64,000 nt of DNA from Schistocerca nitens (taxonomy: Eukaryota > Arthropoda > Insecta > Orthoptera > Acrididae), in contig NC_064621.1 in NCBI RefSeq assembly GCF_023898315.1, positions 129,392,521-129,456,520 of the forward strand, given 5' to 3'. The notes below the pieces were generated by a model. It did no database searches. It was given only the letters and a program-made list of their open reading frames with translations, and had not been told where the DNA came from. The position numbers were made by a program, and so were the translations under genes. This document shows, in pieces, positions 22,412-33,289 of this stretch; position 1 is the stretch's first letter, and each line of letters begins with the position of its first letter.

Positions 22412-23174
22412 CATCTATGGCCAAGCATACGCAAACGTAACGGCACAGGCGAGCCCCTGTTAATCGGACGCATTTACTGGATATCCAGCTGAAATACACT
22501 GCCGAATAACTGGCACCACACAGGGAAGCCGTACCGTACACTGCATGCAAACAAGCTCCACACATCCCCCACACAGTGAGATGATCTATGGCCGATCTCC
22601 CACTACTGTATAACGATCTTGATTGTTCCAGGAATGTAGCAGCTGCAGCAACTGGGACACATCGCCATCGCTTGTCACGGTAATGATGCATGATACCTAT
22701 ACTAACAAATCCAACCTTGCATGAGCTGTCGCAGCTAGTAAGCCACTACTGCTCTTACTACCCATCCCACTGTCGCAGAGGTTTTTGTCCACGGCACGAG
22801 CCATGGCACTTTTTTCCCTCTGCTCTTCAAATCGCTACCCTCACTCGCGTTTCGTCCACTATCTATCACCTGATGGACCGTGTTAATGCGTAGTCCTACC
22901 CAGACGCACGTACAACATCACAGCCCAGCATCCTGTGATCCACTTACTAGATAACTAACATGTTTTACGGAGGTGACAGTAGAACTTTTGGTTTGGTCAC
23001 CACGTTGGTGCGGGCGTGGAGGGGCCCCATCTCTATTAAAAGACATCTGTTCCATTCAGTTGTACCTGATTACCCAAATTCGACACGCATCTACAAAAAT
23101 GAATCGAAAGACCTCAACAGATATGTTTATGCTTGTGTACACTCAAGGGGTCACGAGAAGTGATTCTGCGAAGT
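22412..23174. other. Unannotated
   Basis: May include the 3' untranslated part of the preceding LINE. No poly(A) tail, TSD or other repeat is recognised. Confidence 0.3.
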
Positions 23175-23640
23175 GTATGCAGTGTACGCTGATGAGCCGA
23201 AACATTATGATCACTGCCCACCGCAAGATTTAGTGCTGCCTGGAAGCGCTCGGGGATGTGACGCTTTAAGAAACATATGTACGCAGACCGTAGATGAATA
23301 GGGAATCATTCTAGCGACGATAAGGGCGGCAAATTGCGAAATCAGCTGACATAAGTGACTTTAACAAAGGTCGGACTATGACGGTCTGTCGCCTGGAAAC
23401 AAGCGTTTCGCAAACGACGAATTTCGTCGGCTGTTCATGTGTTTCTGACGTGAGCGTCTATGGAAAACAGCCGAAGGACGATGAAGGCAAGAGTGAGTGG
23501 TAGTACGTTGGAAGTCCGAGCCCCAGTACAGAACGTGCAGTTTGGAGGCTTTCGAACTGCATGAAGCAGGGCAGGTGACGGTCTGTGCAGGATTTTGTAA
23601 CAGGGTACAATTCTGATGCAGGTGCATGTGTTTCCTTTCT
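23175..23640 (+). mobile_element. 5' part of a Tc1-type element, decayed
   Basis: It begins near cgctgatgagccgaaacatt, which resembles the terminus of a Tc1-type family I recall from orthopteran sequence. It runs through an untranslated stretch into a degraded N-terminal helix-turn-helix region (about 23350-23520). The catalytic half is absent. The call rests on recalled family sequence, so confidence is moderate. Confidence 0.5.
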
Positions 23641-23892
23641 CCGTTTCACATCATTTTACGTGAATTTCCAGTGAATCACGAGACTGATACTCAGTCCGTT
23701 TAAACGCATAATCCTGCTCTTCATCAGTTTTCTGCTTACTTTTGTTTATAAAAGTACGAATCTCTTATAAGGGCCATAACTGTCCTTTGTTACATTTTAA
23801 TTGCACACTCCATCTAGTTTTCAAATCACACGTAACTAGTGGTTTTCCGATTTATTTGGCACCAGATACACTAAATAAATTCCATGTTGTTG

Positions 23893-24545
23893 TATTTGTG
23901 GTCTTCAGTCCTGAGACTGGTTTGATGCACCTCTCCATACTACTCTATCCTGTGCAAGCTTCTTCATCTCCCAGTACCTACTGCAACCTACATCCTTCTG
24001 AATCTGCTTAGTGTATTCATCTCTTGGTCTCCCTCTACGATTTTTACCCTCCACGCTGCCCTCCAATGCTAAATTTGTGATCCCTTGATGCCTCAAAACA
24101 TGTCCTACCAACCGATCCCTTCTTCTAGTCAAGTTGTGCCACAAACTTCTCTTCTCCCCAACCCTATTCAGTACCTCCTCATTAGTTATGTGTTCTACCC
24201 ATCTAATCTTCAGCATTCTTCTGTAGCACCACATTTCGAAAGCTTCTATTCTCTTCTTGTCCAAACTATTTATCGTCCATGTTTCACTTCCATAAATGGC
24301 TACACTCCATACAAATACTTTCAGAAACGACTTCCTGACAAATCTATACTCGATGTTAAAAAATTTCTCTTCTTCAGAAACGCTTTCCTTGCCATTGCCA
24401 GTCTACATTTTATATCCTCTCTACTTCGACCATCATCAGTTATTTTACTCCCTAAATAGCAAAACTCCTTTACTACTTTAAGTGTCTCATTTCCTAATCT
24501 AATTCCCTCAGCATCACCCGATTTAATTTGACTACACATTCCCTA
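23893..24545 (-). mobile_element. RTE-like LINE, C-terminal fragment
   Basis: On the minus strand the frames read 'FCYLGSKITDDGRSREDIKC' (24321-24539), then, after a shift, 'FEMWCYRRMLKIRWVEHITN' and 'RRDRLVGHVLRHQGI' (23905-24264). This conserved C-terminal region follows the RT domain in RTE-like endonuclease/RT elements of arthropods. The element is 5'-truncated. A more worn copy is at 60895-61440. The clade is assigned from recalled similarity. Confidence 0.75.
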
Positions 24546-25069
24546 GTGCACATAATAATGAATGAATCAAATATATCAATTTAGTTTAGTCTGTTTTCAG
24601 TTCATGCCGTACAGTAAGACTTAGTCGAAGACAAAAGACACATATTTCGTATTACACAATAGACTTCCCATAGATGTCTGAATGGCTGAAGGCCATTATT
24701 CCGCGTTATGTTCCTCGACTCGTCACATGGTAGCTGGAAAATGTGGAACTACGTGACGTACAAATAATATTGACGCTCCTCTCTGAGTCTCTCTCCATAT
24801 TGTTGGAGAGCCAGCATATTGGTCACCCTGACGGAAATGGAAACTGTTACATTATGAAAACAATGAGCAAATACTGCCAAAACTGTATTCCAGTAATTAC
24901 GTTTCTGTGTTATAGGGTAGATAAAAACTTCATCAGTATTTTTAGTACGGTAAAATTCTATCACACTTACGAAAAATAGCTACTGCATGTTTCTAACGTT
25001 ACTGGAACTGAGATCGCTACACATTATGTCCAGAAGAAATAAAGTTTATCCCTATTTATCAGCCTCTGA
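24546..25069. other. Unannotated
   Basis: No gene or repeat recognised. Confidence 0.3.
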
Positions 25070-25770
25070 GAAACGACGAATCATTGGCATGAGGAACTGT
25101 TACTTGCAGTGAATGATTGTAGAACGAATGGTGACGAGATATTCTCAAGAAATCTTTGTAGACAGAATATTCAAAGGCTGTTCTCCGGAAAGACTACTGA
25201 AGTAGAAAATAGCAGGAATGTGAAATGGACTCCGATGGAGAGACAGGTGACAACAGCTGAAATCTGGGAAGATGTCACAAGCAGAGTGTCACAACGAACC
25301 ATCGAGAACAGGAAACAGGGTTAAGATCTTGTGCTGCCATGCTTCGCTTACCGCTGACACTGTACCACAGAAAACATTGACTTGTGTGTTGTAGAACCAG
25401 ATTCAGTTGGAATACTGAGTCGTATTCAGTCGTCTTTAGCGATGAGTCACGCTCTGTTTGTGGTAATCAAGACGACGCTAACGTGTTCGTAATCCATATT
25501 GTGAAGAGACACAGAAAATAGCGATTCTCGAAACCCATACAAATCTTGGAATCACTGTACGGTGAATTACTGGACATTACCGTAGGACTGATTTGATATT
25601 TTATGAAACGAACCTGAACACTTGCCAATTTGTGGCAGCTGTTACCTGACCCTTCATGACCACATTACCAAATGATATACTGCAACACGATTATGCTACA
25701 GTCCACACTTCACACCATAAACCCCTGGAAGAACGTGCAGTTCCTTAGCTATCAGGTTTCCCCTGTAGTG
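25070..25770 (+). pseudogene. Tc1-type transposase relic
   Basis: A heavily shifted relic. The clearest block is 'SYSVVFSDESRSVCG' (about 25423-25466), which fits the first catalytic Asp motif VVFSDESRF. Preceding sequence may be the helix-turn-helix part. The later catalytic motifs are not readable. No termini seen. Confidence 0.5.
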
Positions 25771-25928
25771 TTGACCCGTATCTTGGAAACGACAGGCAGA
25801 CATGTACATTCATGAAAACATCCGGTCAACGATCTTCATGAACTGACACGGAAGCGGCATATTCCTCCTTGGTGTCAGTTGTAGTAGTTTGAAACGGCAA
25901 CCAAAATAGAGGCAACTAACGGAATATA

Positions 25929-26847
25929 CAGGGTGATTCAAAAAGAATACCACAATTTTAAAAATGTGTATTTAATGAAAGAAACATAATATAACCTTCT
26001 GTTATACATCATTACAAAGAGTATTTAAAAAGGTTTTTTTTCACTCAAAAACAAGTTCAGAGATGTTCAATATGGCCCCCTCCAGACACACGAGCAATAT
26101 CAACTCGATACTCCAACTCGTTCCACACTCTCTGTAGCATATCAGGCGTAACAGTTTGGATAGCTGCTGTTATTTCTCGTTTCAAATCATCAATGGTGGC
26201 TGGGAGAGGTGGCCGAAACACCATATCCTTAACATACCCCCATAAGAAAAAATCCCAGGGGGTAAGATCAGGGGTTCTTGGAGGCCAGTGATGAAGTGCT
26301 CTGTCACGGGCTGCCTGGCGGGCGATCCATCGCCTCGATAAGGTTTCATAACTAACCTTTTTCGTAGGACTCTCCATACAGTTGATTGTGGAATTTGCAG
26401 CTCTCTGCTAGCTTTGCGAGTCGATTTTCCTGGGCTGCGAACAAATGCTTGCTGGATGCGTGCTACATTTTCATCACTCGTTCTCGGCCGTCCAGAACTT
26501 TTCCCTTTGCACAAACACCCATTCTCTGTAAACTGTTTATACCAACGTTTAATACACCACCTATCAGGAGGTTTAACACCATACTTCGTTCGAAATGCAC
26601 GCTGAACAACTGTCGTCGATTCACTTCTGCCGTACTCAATAACACAAAAAGCTTTCTGTTGAGCGGTCGCCATCTTAGCATCAACTGACGCTGACGCCTA
26701 GTCAACAGCGCCTCAAGCGAACAAATGTACAACTAAATGAAACTTTATAGCTCCCTTAATTCGCCGACAGATAGTGCTTAGCTCTGCCTTTTGTCGTTGC
26801 AGAGTTTTAAATTCCTAAAGTTGTGGTATTCTTTTTGAATCACCCTG
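25929..26847 (-). mobile_element. Internally deleted mariner-type element
   Basis: A 919-bp element with inverted termini of about 27 bp (cagggtgattcaaaaagaat at the left, complement at the right), flanked by TA at 25927-25928 and 26848-26849. The transposase gene on the minus strand lacks its middle. Confidence 0.93.
26057..26673 (-). pseudogene. Deleted mariner-type transposase
   Basis: The N-terminal part (from the ATG at 26673, MATAQQKAFC) has the helix-turn-helix region and a GRPRTSDENV linker, and continues to about 'RVLRKRLVMKPY'. The frame then jumps directly to C-terminal 'RWIARQAARDRALHHWPPRT' and 'PDLTPWDFFLWGYVKD' with the third catalytic Asp, ending 'GGGHIEHL'. Both the first and the second catalytic Asp lie in the deleted segment (several hundred bp). 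The two parts are also in different frames. The copy can only move with help from a full-length relative. Confidence 0.88.
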
Positions 26848-27049
26848 TACAATGAAGTGACGTACATGACTAATTCGGCCTTACAGTGCGAGAAGACGTA
26901 GCATCATTGACTATATAATTCTGTTGTTTGTCGTGGAAATACTGGAAATGCGAGGGTATACCCAGCGCATTTCCCCGTCTGCTCTGTTGTTGTCTTCCGG
27001 GGAGGTTTGATTTTCCGTCAGGACAATGACTGATTTCAAACTCCTGGCG

Positions 27050-28012
27050 TTAATCAAAAAGCAGGGAGTTGTTCAAAGAGATTTCGGGCTTGCAGCAGGT
27101 CGTCGTAAACTTCATTAGACGATATTTCGGCTGGACAACTGCCAGCCATCTGCAAGTAAGCCGAACGAGGACTGTCGAAGACGTTCCCCTCTCCGTCTTA
27201 CGTTCTGCGCTGACAGTACTGCCGCGCATATGTTGAAGTCGCGGAGACAGAAGGGCCACACCGCCCAGCGGCAGCGCCCTCGCTGGTGGGACTACAAGAC
27301 TCAGCTGCCGTCAGCATTGTCGTTGGCCGCAGCTGTCGAAGTATTCTGGCGTCTTCGTCTCGAGAAAATTTCGGAGATGACGGGAATCCACGCGTTAATC
27401 AGTTGGTAACCACTGTCATCCAATGCGTATTTCAATGGATACTTTGGTCATGGAATCCCACCGATCCCAGCTGTGGCCAAAATCGAAGTGGTCATACTCC
27501 ATTGAACGCCCGTTGGAAATACAATGTTCCGCAACTGCAAACTTACTGGGATGAAGTAGGCGAATGCAAAACTGATGTTCCGTACAACGCTCTTTCACTG
27601 TACGCGTTGTCTGTCCTATATAGGTCATACGACATTGACACGGCTTTTTATAAATTCCCGCCTTCCGCAATAACAAATCATCTTTCACCGATCCCAGCAA
27701 ATCCGAAATATTAGAAGGTGAACGAAAAACGGCTTCCACATGAAAATTATTAAGAATCCTCGCTATTTTGAAGGAGAAATTTCCAACGAAGGGAAGAAAG
27801 CCAGGTACTTGGCGCGTTCTCCTCTTTATCCACTTCCCTGTTAATTTGCCGAGTCGAGTATCCATTATCTCTGAACATCGCCATTAAATGTATAAGTTCC
27901 TTAGGCAAATTCTCTGCATCCGACACCGTATGTGCTCTGTGAACAAGGGTTTTAAGCACACTCATGGTTTGGGATGGGTGATGACAACTTGAAGAATGCA
28001 AGTACAAATCAT
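27050..28012 (-). mobile_element. Penelope-like element, minus-strand piece
   Basis: Minus-strand frames give the end of the RT region ('SSSCHHPSQTMSVLKTLVHR', 27750-28007). Then comes the GIY-YIG endonuclease (27416-27865): 'AGIYKKPCQCRMTYIGQTTR', with 'DHFDFGHSWDRWDSMTKVSI' downstream. After the stop, a non-coding part contains a degraded hammerhead-like segment (27100-27160; core unlike consensus). The RT catalytic domain is missing. At about 28012 it abuts a plus-strand piece of the same family, giving a head-to-head junction. Confidence 0.85.
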
Positions 28013-28289
28013 GTGAGTGGGCTTACAATACACAGGACGCCCCACCGAGCCGTCCAACGCACATTCAATAGAGCATGACCAAAGTTCGATTTTGGCCACA
28101 GCTACAACCTTTTGGGACTCCATTATCAAAGAATCCGTTGAAATACGCATTGCGTAAAATCTAATGAACCGTGACAGTGGTTACCAACTGAATAACGAGT
28201 GGATTCCAGTTATCTCAGAAATTTGCTCGAGACGAAGACATCAGAAGACTTCGATAGCTGCGGCCAGCGACAATACCGACGGCAGCTGA

Positions 28290-29249
28290 CAAGGGAACCT
28301 CTCCATCGCACCCCCCTCAGATTTAGTTATAAGTTGGCACAGTGGATAGGCCTTGAAAAACTGAACACAGATCAATCGAGAAAACAGGAAGAAGTTGTGT
28401 GGAACTGCGAAAAAATAAGCAAAATATACAAACTGAGTAGTCCATGGAAAGATATGCAACTTTAAGGATAATGGGAGCGCAGGAGCGCCGTGGTCTTGTG
28501 GTAACATGAGCAGCTGCGGAACGAAAGGTCCTGGGTTCAAATCTTCCATCGAGTCAAAACTTTAACTTTTTATTTTCAGTTTATGTGACAAACTCTTATG
28601 TTTTCATCACTTTTTTGGGAGTGATTATCACATCCACAAGTAAACCTAAATCGGGCAAGGTAGAAGAATCTTTTTATCCATTCGCCAAGTGTACAAGTTA
28701 GGTGGGTCGACAACATATTCCTGTCATGTGACGCACATGCCGCCACCAGTGTCGTATAGAATATATCAGATGTGTTTTCCTGTGGAGGAATCGGTTGACC
28801 TATGACCTTGCGATCAAATGTTTTCGGTTCCCATTGGAGAGGCACGTCGTTTCGTCTACTAATCGCACGGTTTTGCGATGCGGTCGCAAAACACAGACAC
28901 TAAACTTATTACAGTGAAGAGAGACGTCAATGAACGAACGGACAGATAATAACTATGCAAAAATAAAGAAAGTAAAATTTTCACTCGAGGGAAGACTTGA
29001 ACCAAGGAACCTCTCGCTCTGCAGCTGCTCACGCTACCACCGGACCACGGCGCTCCTGAGCTCACATTGTCCATGATGTTGCCTATGTCACCCATGGACT
29101 ACTCAGTTTGTATATTTTGCTTATTTTTTCGCAGTTCCACACAACTTCTTCCTGTTTTCTCAATTGATCTGTGTTCAGTTTATCAAGGCCTATCCACTGT
29201 GCCAACTTATAACTAAATCTGAGGGGGGTGCGATGGGGAGGTTCCCTTG
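28290..29249. mobile_element. Foldback element with tRNA-like arms, copy 2
   Basis: A 960-bp copy of the family at 18306-19462, with the same termini (caagggaacct and complement) and the 3-bp TSD tga (28287-28289, 29250-29252). tRNA-like segments sit in opposite orientation at about 28485-28562 and 28985-29060, each with a recognisable box B (ggttcaaatc left). The centre is shorter than in copy 1, but still shares gtaaacctaaatcgggcaag-like sequence. Confidence 0.88.
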
Positions 29250-29395
29250 TGAGTACTGCAGTTCAGCTAACGATGGCACAGCCGCTGGGCGGTGTGGCCC
29301 TTCTGTCTCCGCGACTTCAACGCATGCGCGGCAGTACCATCAGCGCACTATATAAGACGGAGCGGAGAATGTCTTCGTCAGTCCTCGTTCGGCTT

Positions 29396-29440
29396 ACCTG
29401 AAGATGTCTGGCAGTTGTCCAGCCGAAATATCGTGTAATG
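29396..29440 (+). ncRNA. Hammerhead-ribozyme-like motif in PLE
   Basis: The core is CTGAAGA (consensus CUGANGA) at 29400-29406. Stem II is formed by CTGG and CCAG around cagttgt. GAAA follows, then TATC, where ATAT could pair between two copies to make stem III. The sequence tTTAC before the core can pair with GTAA after the predicted cleavage site to give a short stem I. Its position in the non-coding end of a Penelope-like element matches known PLE hammerheads. Self-cleavage is inferred only. Confidence 0.6.
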
Positions 29441-29515
29441 AAGTATACGACGACCGGCTGCAAGCGCGAAATCTCTTTCAACAGTTGATTCGCCGGGAAA
29501 ATTTTAAATTTTACA

Positions 29516-30125
29516 GGCAGGAAGTTGCCCAAAATCACAAGTGACATCATAATACTTGTAAGCCCTAACTCCCAGGTCTCCTGAGTGCTACGATCAGCCA
29601 ATATTTCCCTCATTTGGCATGTGCGAAGGGACTTTCTTCCGGTCCACGTTATCTGTAATATTTCTTAACACAATCTCCGAATACGTCATCGGGCCTTTGC
29701 AAAACGATTTACCTGCTGCAGGCAGGCTACCTAGTGATTTTAGGCAGACGGTATCACTATCAGCTCCAAAACGCACAGGTTTCTTAAATAAAATTTATAA
29801 ACGTTTATTATCACTTCCCTCCCCTCCAGTTCCACCACAGAATGGTGTTCGGCAACAATGAACTTTGGTAAGTCTCCGGATGAGTTTGGATGTATTTTAT
29901 TTTAATTTCGAGAACGTTTTGTGAGATAAATATAAAAGAAAGCAATATGTTGATTTCCGCAAACGAACTCTTACTCGTTGGTGGAAAATGCTTCGTGACG
30001 ATTCTCCATATGACTGCCAGCCATGTATCTTCCTTACCTGTGATTAATTTTACATATTTATTTTCTAGTGTCCTGATTGCGACCACAGACATAAATGATG
30101 ATTTCTAGGCAGTAAAATAAAAATA
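29516..30125. other. Unannotated
   Basis: No gene or repeat recognised. Confidence 0.3.
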
Positions 30126-30139
30126 CACTTCGTTTCTAA

Positions 30140-30254
30140 AAAAATTATCAAATGTGTGTGAAATTTTATGGGACTTAACTGCTAATTGCTAAATTATCCT
30201 AAGGACAAACACATACACCCATGCCCAAGGGAGGACTCGAACCTCCGCCGGGAG
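30140..30254 (-). mobile_element. SINE-C, 5'-truncated
   Basis: Minus-strand copy: the tail complement (tgtgtgaaattttatgggac) is at the low-coordinate end, and box B complement (ggactcgaacct) near 30233. It stops just after box B. The 14-bp TSD cacttcgtttctaa is at 30126-30139 and 30255-30268, so the truncation dates from insertion. Confidence 0.92.
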
Positions 30255-30268
30255 CACTTCGTTTCTAA

Positions 30269-31866
30269 CACAAAAAGAAATGGAAATAATTGACAATATA
30301 ATGCCCACAGAGACGCTGGTCCATGTAAGTCTGGTGGACACACACCTTACGAGAACTGTCTTCCAGAATGAGAAGTCGCAAGAAAATTATAAGTTACTGG
30401 GACTACAGGTTAGCTCGTTATCATAAGCAACAGTTTAATTATTATGAGTCCGATGGGACTGTCTCTGAAGACAGTTTCTTGACAATTGCGCGAACTAGCG
30501 TGTACCATTTCAGAAGAATAGTGTCCAACGAGACCTTGATCATTGGAGCTGCTCGTTACAGCGTTGCTATGTAGCTCCTTTGTGGTTGGTGCTCCGGCTG
30601 GAACTGGACACTGCGACGAGTAGATCCCATTGTGGCACAACGAACAGAGCTACTTTACTAGAGGGCGCACGCGTCAGTACATACTCGAGCGACTAATACC
30701 CGCACCGCGCTCGGCGGACACGTGCTGCACGTAGGTGAGATAGAGCCAAGAATGCAGCGTGGCTGGCGGAGGTACGAGTACCACGCTTGGCGATGCTGGG
30801 GCCTTCCGTCACTATAGAGCGCGCTGTAGGCTATTTGGTAAACACTTCGGCTGGCCAGTGTGTGTACACGATCATTGTGTTTCAGCCTTCCCTCTTGACC
30901 TGTGTGTTCTGTAGCACGGCAACCCGCACACCGTGGCTGCATTGCCAAGTAGTGGCAGTCGCAGGCGATAATCTGGGCGTAGACCACGTTCCGCTTACAT
31001 CACTTCGTATGCATACTCCCTGAGACTAGATAGATGTGACTGTTTCCAGTGACTATTCGGCGATAATTCAGAGCAACAGCTTTTTCCGACCATCTCTACG
31101 CGAAACGTTGCTTTCGTTTAAATTTTGCGTCAACTGCCAACCCCTTTACCAAGTGTCATTTTGCCCTTCTTTCTATATTTCCGTATAATTTTGTAGGGTG
31201 CGATTTCTTTTTATACCACTAGATACATCTGCGAACAAGCTAATGAAGCTTCTGACATCATCCACTACGTCATTTATATGCATTTATGCATATAAATGCC
31301 TATGAATGTATTGTGTAATGCATTTACGTGTATTGAACAACGTTACCTCAGTATTTACGTTCTTTGTAGATTAATAATTATAGTTATTACGAGTCACGCG
31401 TTTTTACGTCGAGTAGTACATGTGGCAAGAGCAAGCTATTAATATTTATTTTCCCCTGGACAGCAGGTGAGGAGTTCAAGTGCGGAAGCGTGGACGTGCC
31501 AAAACAATGATATCGTAAAGTCTGAGACGTGTTTGTGGGAAGGCTATTCAACACAAGGTTAAAAACATATATTACTTTCCAATAAGAAATGCGTGTATTG
31601 TTCTGTTTCCTATAAACAAAAGCTTTTCTTATATTCCGAACGCTCATATATTATTCATTAGGTGAAAGAGCGAACATTCATGAAACTACTTCCGAAGGGA
31701 AAAGAACGCGTCATCACCTTGCGTGAGGTTCTACTGCTTTTCGGCTGCTGCAGAGAGCGAACTGTGCTTCAGTGAACCATTGTTCATTCAATCGATGTCG
31801 ACTCCTTCACTGGAAATTTCAAGTTCCCAGGTAAAGTATTGGGTATAGGTTTTATGTTCACATATA
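30269..31866. other. Unannotated, with a short perfect palindrome
   Basis: No gene seen; the ORFs of up to 109 residues have no domain. A perfect 13-bp inverted repeat (catttatatgcat, 2-nt loop) lies at 31271-31298. The stretch 30660-31020 is GC-richer than its flanks. Confidence 0.35.
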
Positions 31867-32639
31867 CAGAGTGTTACAAAAAGGTACGGCCAAACTTTCG
31901 GGAAACATTCCTCACACACAAATAAAGAAAAGTTGTTATGTGGACATGTGTCCGGACACGCTTAATTTCCATGTTAGAGCTCATTTTAGTTTCGTTCTTC
32001 CACCTACGCTCAATGGAGCACGTTATCATGATTTCATACGGGATACTCCACCTGTGCTGCTAGAACATGTGCCTTTACAAGTACGACACAACATGTGGTT
32101 CATGCACGATGGAGCTCCTGCACATTTCAGTCGAAGTGTTCGTACTCTTCTCAACAACAGATTCGGTGACCGATGGATCGGTAGAGGCGGACCAATTCCA
32201 TGGCCTCCACGCTCTCCTGACCTCAACCCTCTTGACTTTCATTTATGGGGGCATTTGAAAGCTCTTGTCTACGCAACCACGGTACCAAATGTAGAGACTC
32301 TTCGTGCTCGTATTGTGGACGGCTGTGATACAATACGCCATTCTCCATGGCTGCATCAGCGCATCAGGGATTCCATGCGACGGAGGGTGGATGCATGTAT
32401 CCTCGCTAACGGAGGACATTTTGAACATTTCCTGTAACAAAGTGTTTGAAGTCACGTTGGTACGTTCTGTTGCTGTGTGTTTCCATTCCATGATTAATGT
32501 GATTTGAAGAGAAGTAATAAAATGAGCTCTAACATGGAAAGTAAGCGTTTCCGGACACATGTCCACATAACATATTTTCTTTCTTTGTGTGTGAGGAATG
32601 TTTCCTGAAAGTTTGGCCGTACCTTTTTGTAACACCCTG
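31867..32639 (+). mobile_element. Internally deleted DD41D mariner-type element
   Basis: A 773-bp element with TA on both sides (31865-31866, 32640-32641). Its inverted terminal regions are about 120 bp long and nearly identical. They begin cagagtgttacaaaaaggta (left) and end with the complement of cagggtgttacaaaaag. Only the C-terminal half of the transposase remains, fused directly to the left terminal repeat. Confidence 0.92.
31990..32437 (+). pseudogene. DD41D transposase C-terminal half
   Basis: The open frame (stop at 32437) reads 'LNGARYHDFIRDTPPVLLEH', 'WFMHDGAPAHFSRSVRTLLN' (second catalytic Asp) and 'WPPRSPDLNPLDFHLWGHLK' (third Asp), ending 'ANGGHFEHFL'. Forty-one residues separate the last two Asp, the DD41D spacing described for one mariner-related group. 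The helix-turn-helix and the first Asp are deleted. The remaining frame has no stop, so the deletion derivative may be fairly young. Confidence 0.88.
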
Positions 32640-32641
32640 TA

Positions 32642-33289
32642 TACGATCGTCTATTTACAGGTGCGGAATTGCGTTGCAGCTAGGGCTGCTATGCAAGACT
32701 CTGCATTTACTGTCCAAGACCGTCGCTACGTTATTGTGTGGTCATATACAGTTTTTAAAAAATGTGACTCTCATAATAAATCTTCATTCATGTGTGAACA
32801 TTCCATCACTGTATTCATGTCTATATAGTTATAAATGCCATCAAATGAAGAGAGACGGACAATGTACACAATGTATACATGGTCCAGATCTCATTTCACT
32901 GCTTCTGAGTGACAGTTTTGAATTTACACTAGAATTAGACAAATGAATTGCGACGAATCATTGTCTGATGCGCAAGTAACATTGACAGATACCTTGGATA
33001 CTTTGTATTAAGACATTACTGCTTCATTACAACCAAATTTTCCGGTTATGATATGCAATCCAAACCGCCAATTTGAATCACCAACAACTTTTAACTTTGC
33101 GAGTAATTCTCATGATTCGCAGTCAGGGCGGAGATCAACAGGTTGTCGGTCAACCGAGTGCTAAAGATGTTAAAGGAGTATACAGGAAATGAGCGATATC
33201 AATATGCAGTGTTTCGAGAAAAGAACAATAAATTCAAATCTGGGTGTGGTATGTGTTTAGAAACCATTTCCTAATCAGTACGGTTAGAG
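32642..33289. other. Unannotated
   Basis: No gene or repeat recognised. Confidence 0.3.

Larger units (their letters stand above)
28013..29515 (+). mobile_element. Penelope-like element, plus-strand piece
   Basis: This mirrors the neighbouring minus-strand piece. It covers the last part of the endonuclease ('ATTFWDSIIKESVEIRIA', about 28100-28155), the degraded C-terminal tail, and, after a foldback element inserted at 28290-29249, the 3' non-coding part (29253-29515). That part holds a well-preserved hammerhead-like motif (29396-29440). The same gcagctga site carries the foldback insertion with a tga TSD, so the foldback came later. No poly(A) or TSD is identified. Confidence 0.8.

Noticed and set aside
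23190-23206. CTGATGA followed by GAAAC, like a hammerhead core
   Set aside because: Only three bases lie between the two motifs, so stem II cannot form. It lies at the start of a Tc1-type element, where the same words occur without ribozyme structure.
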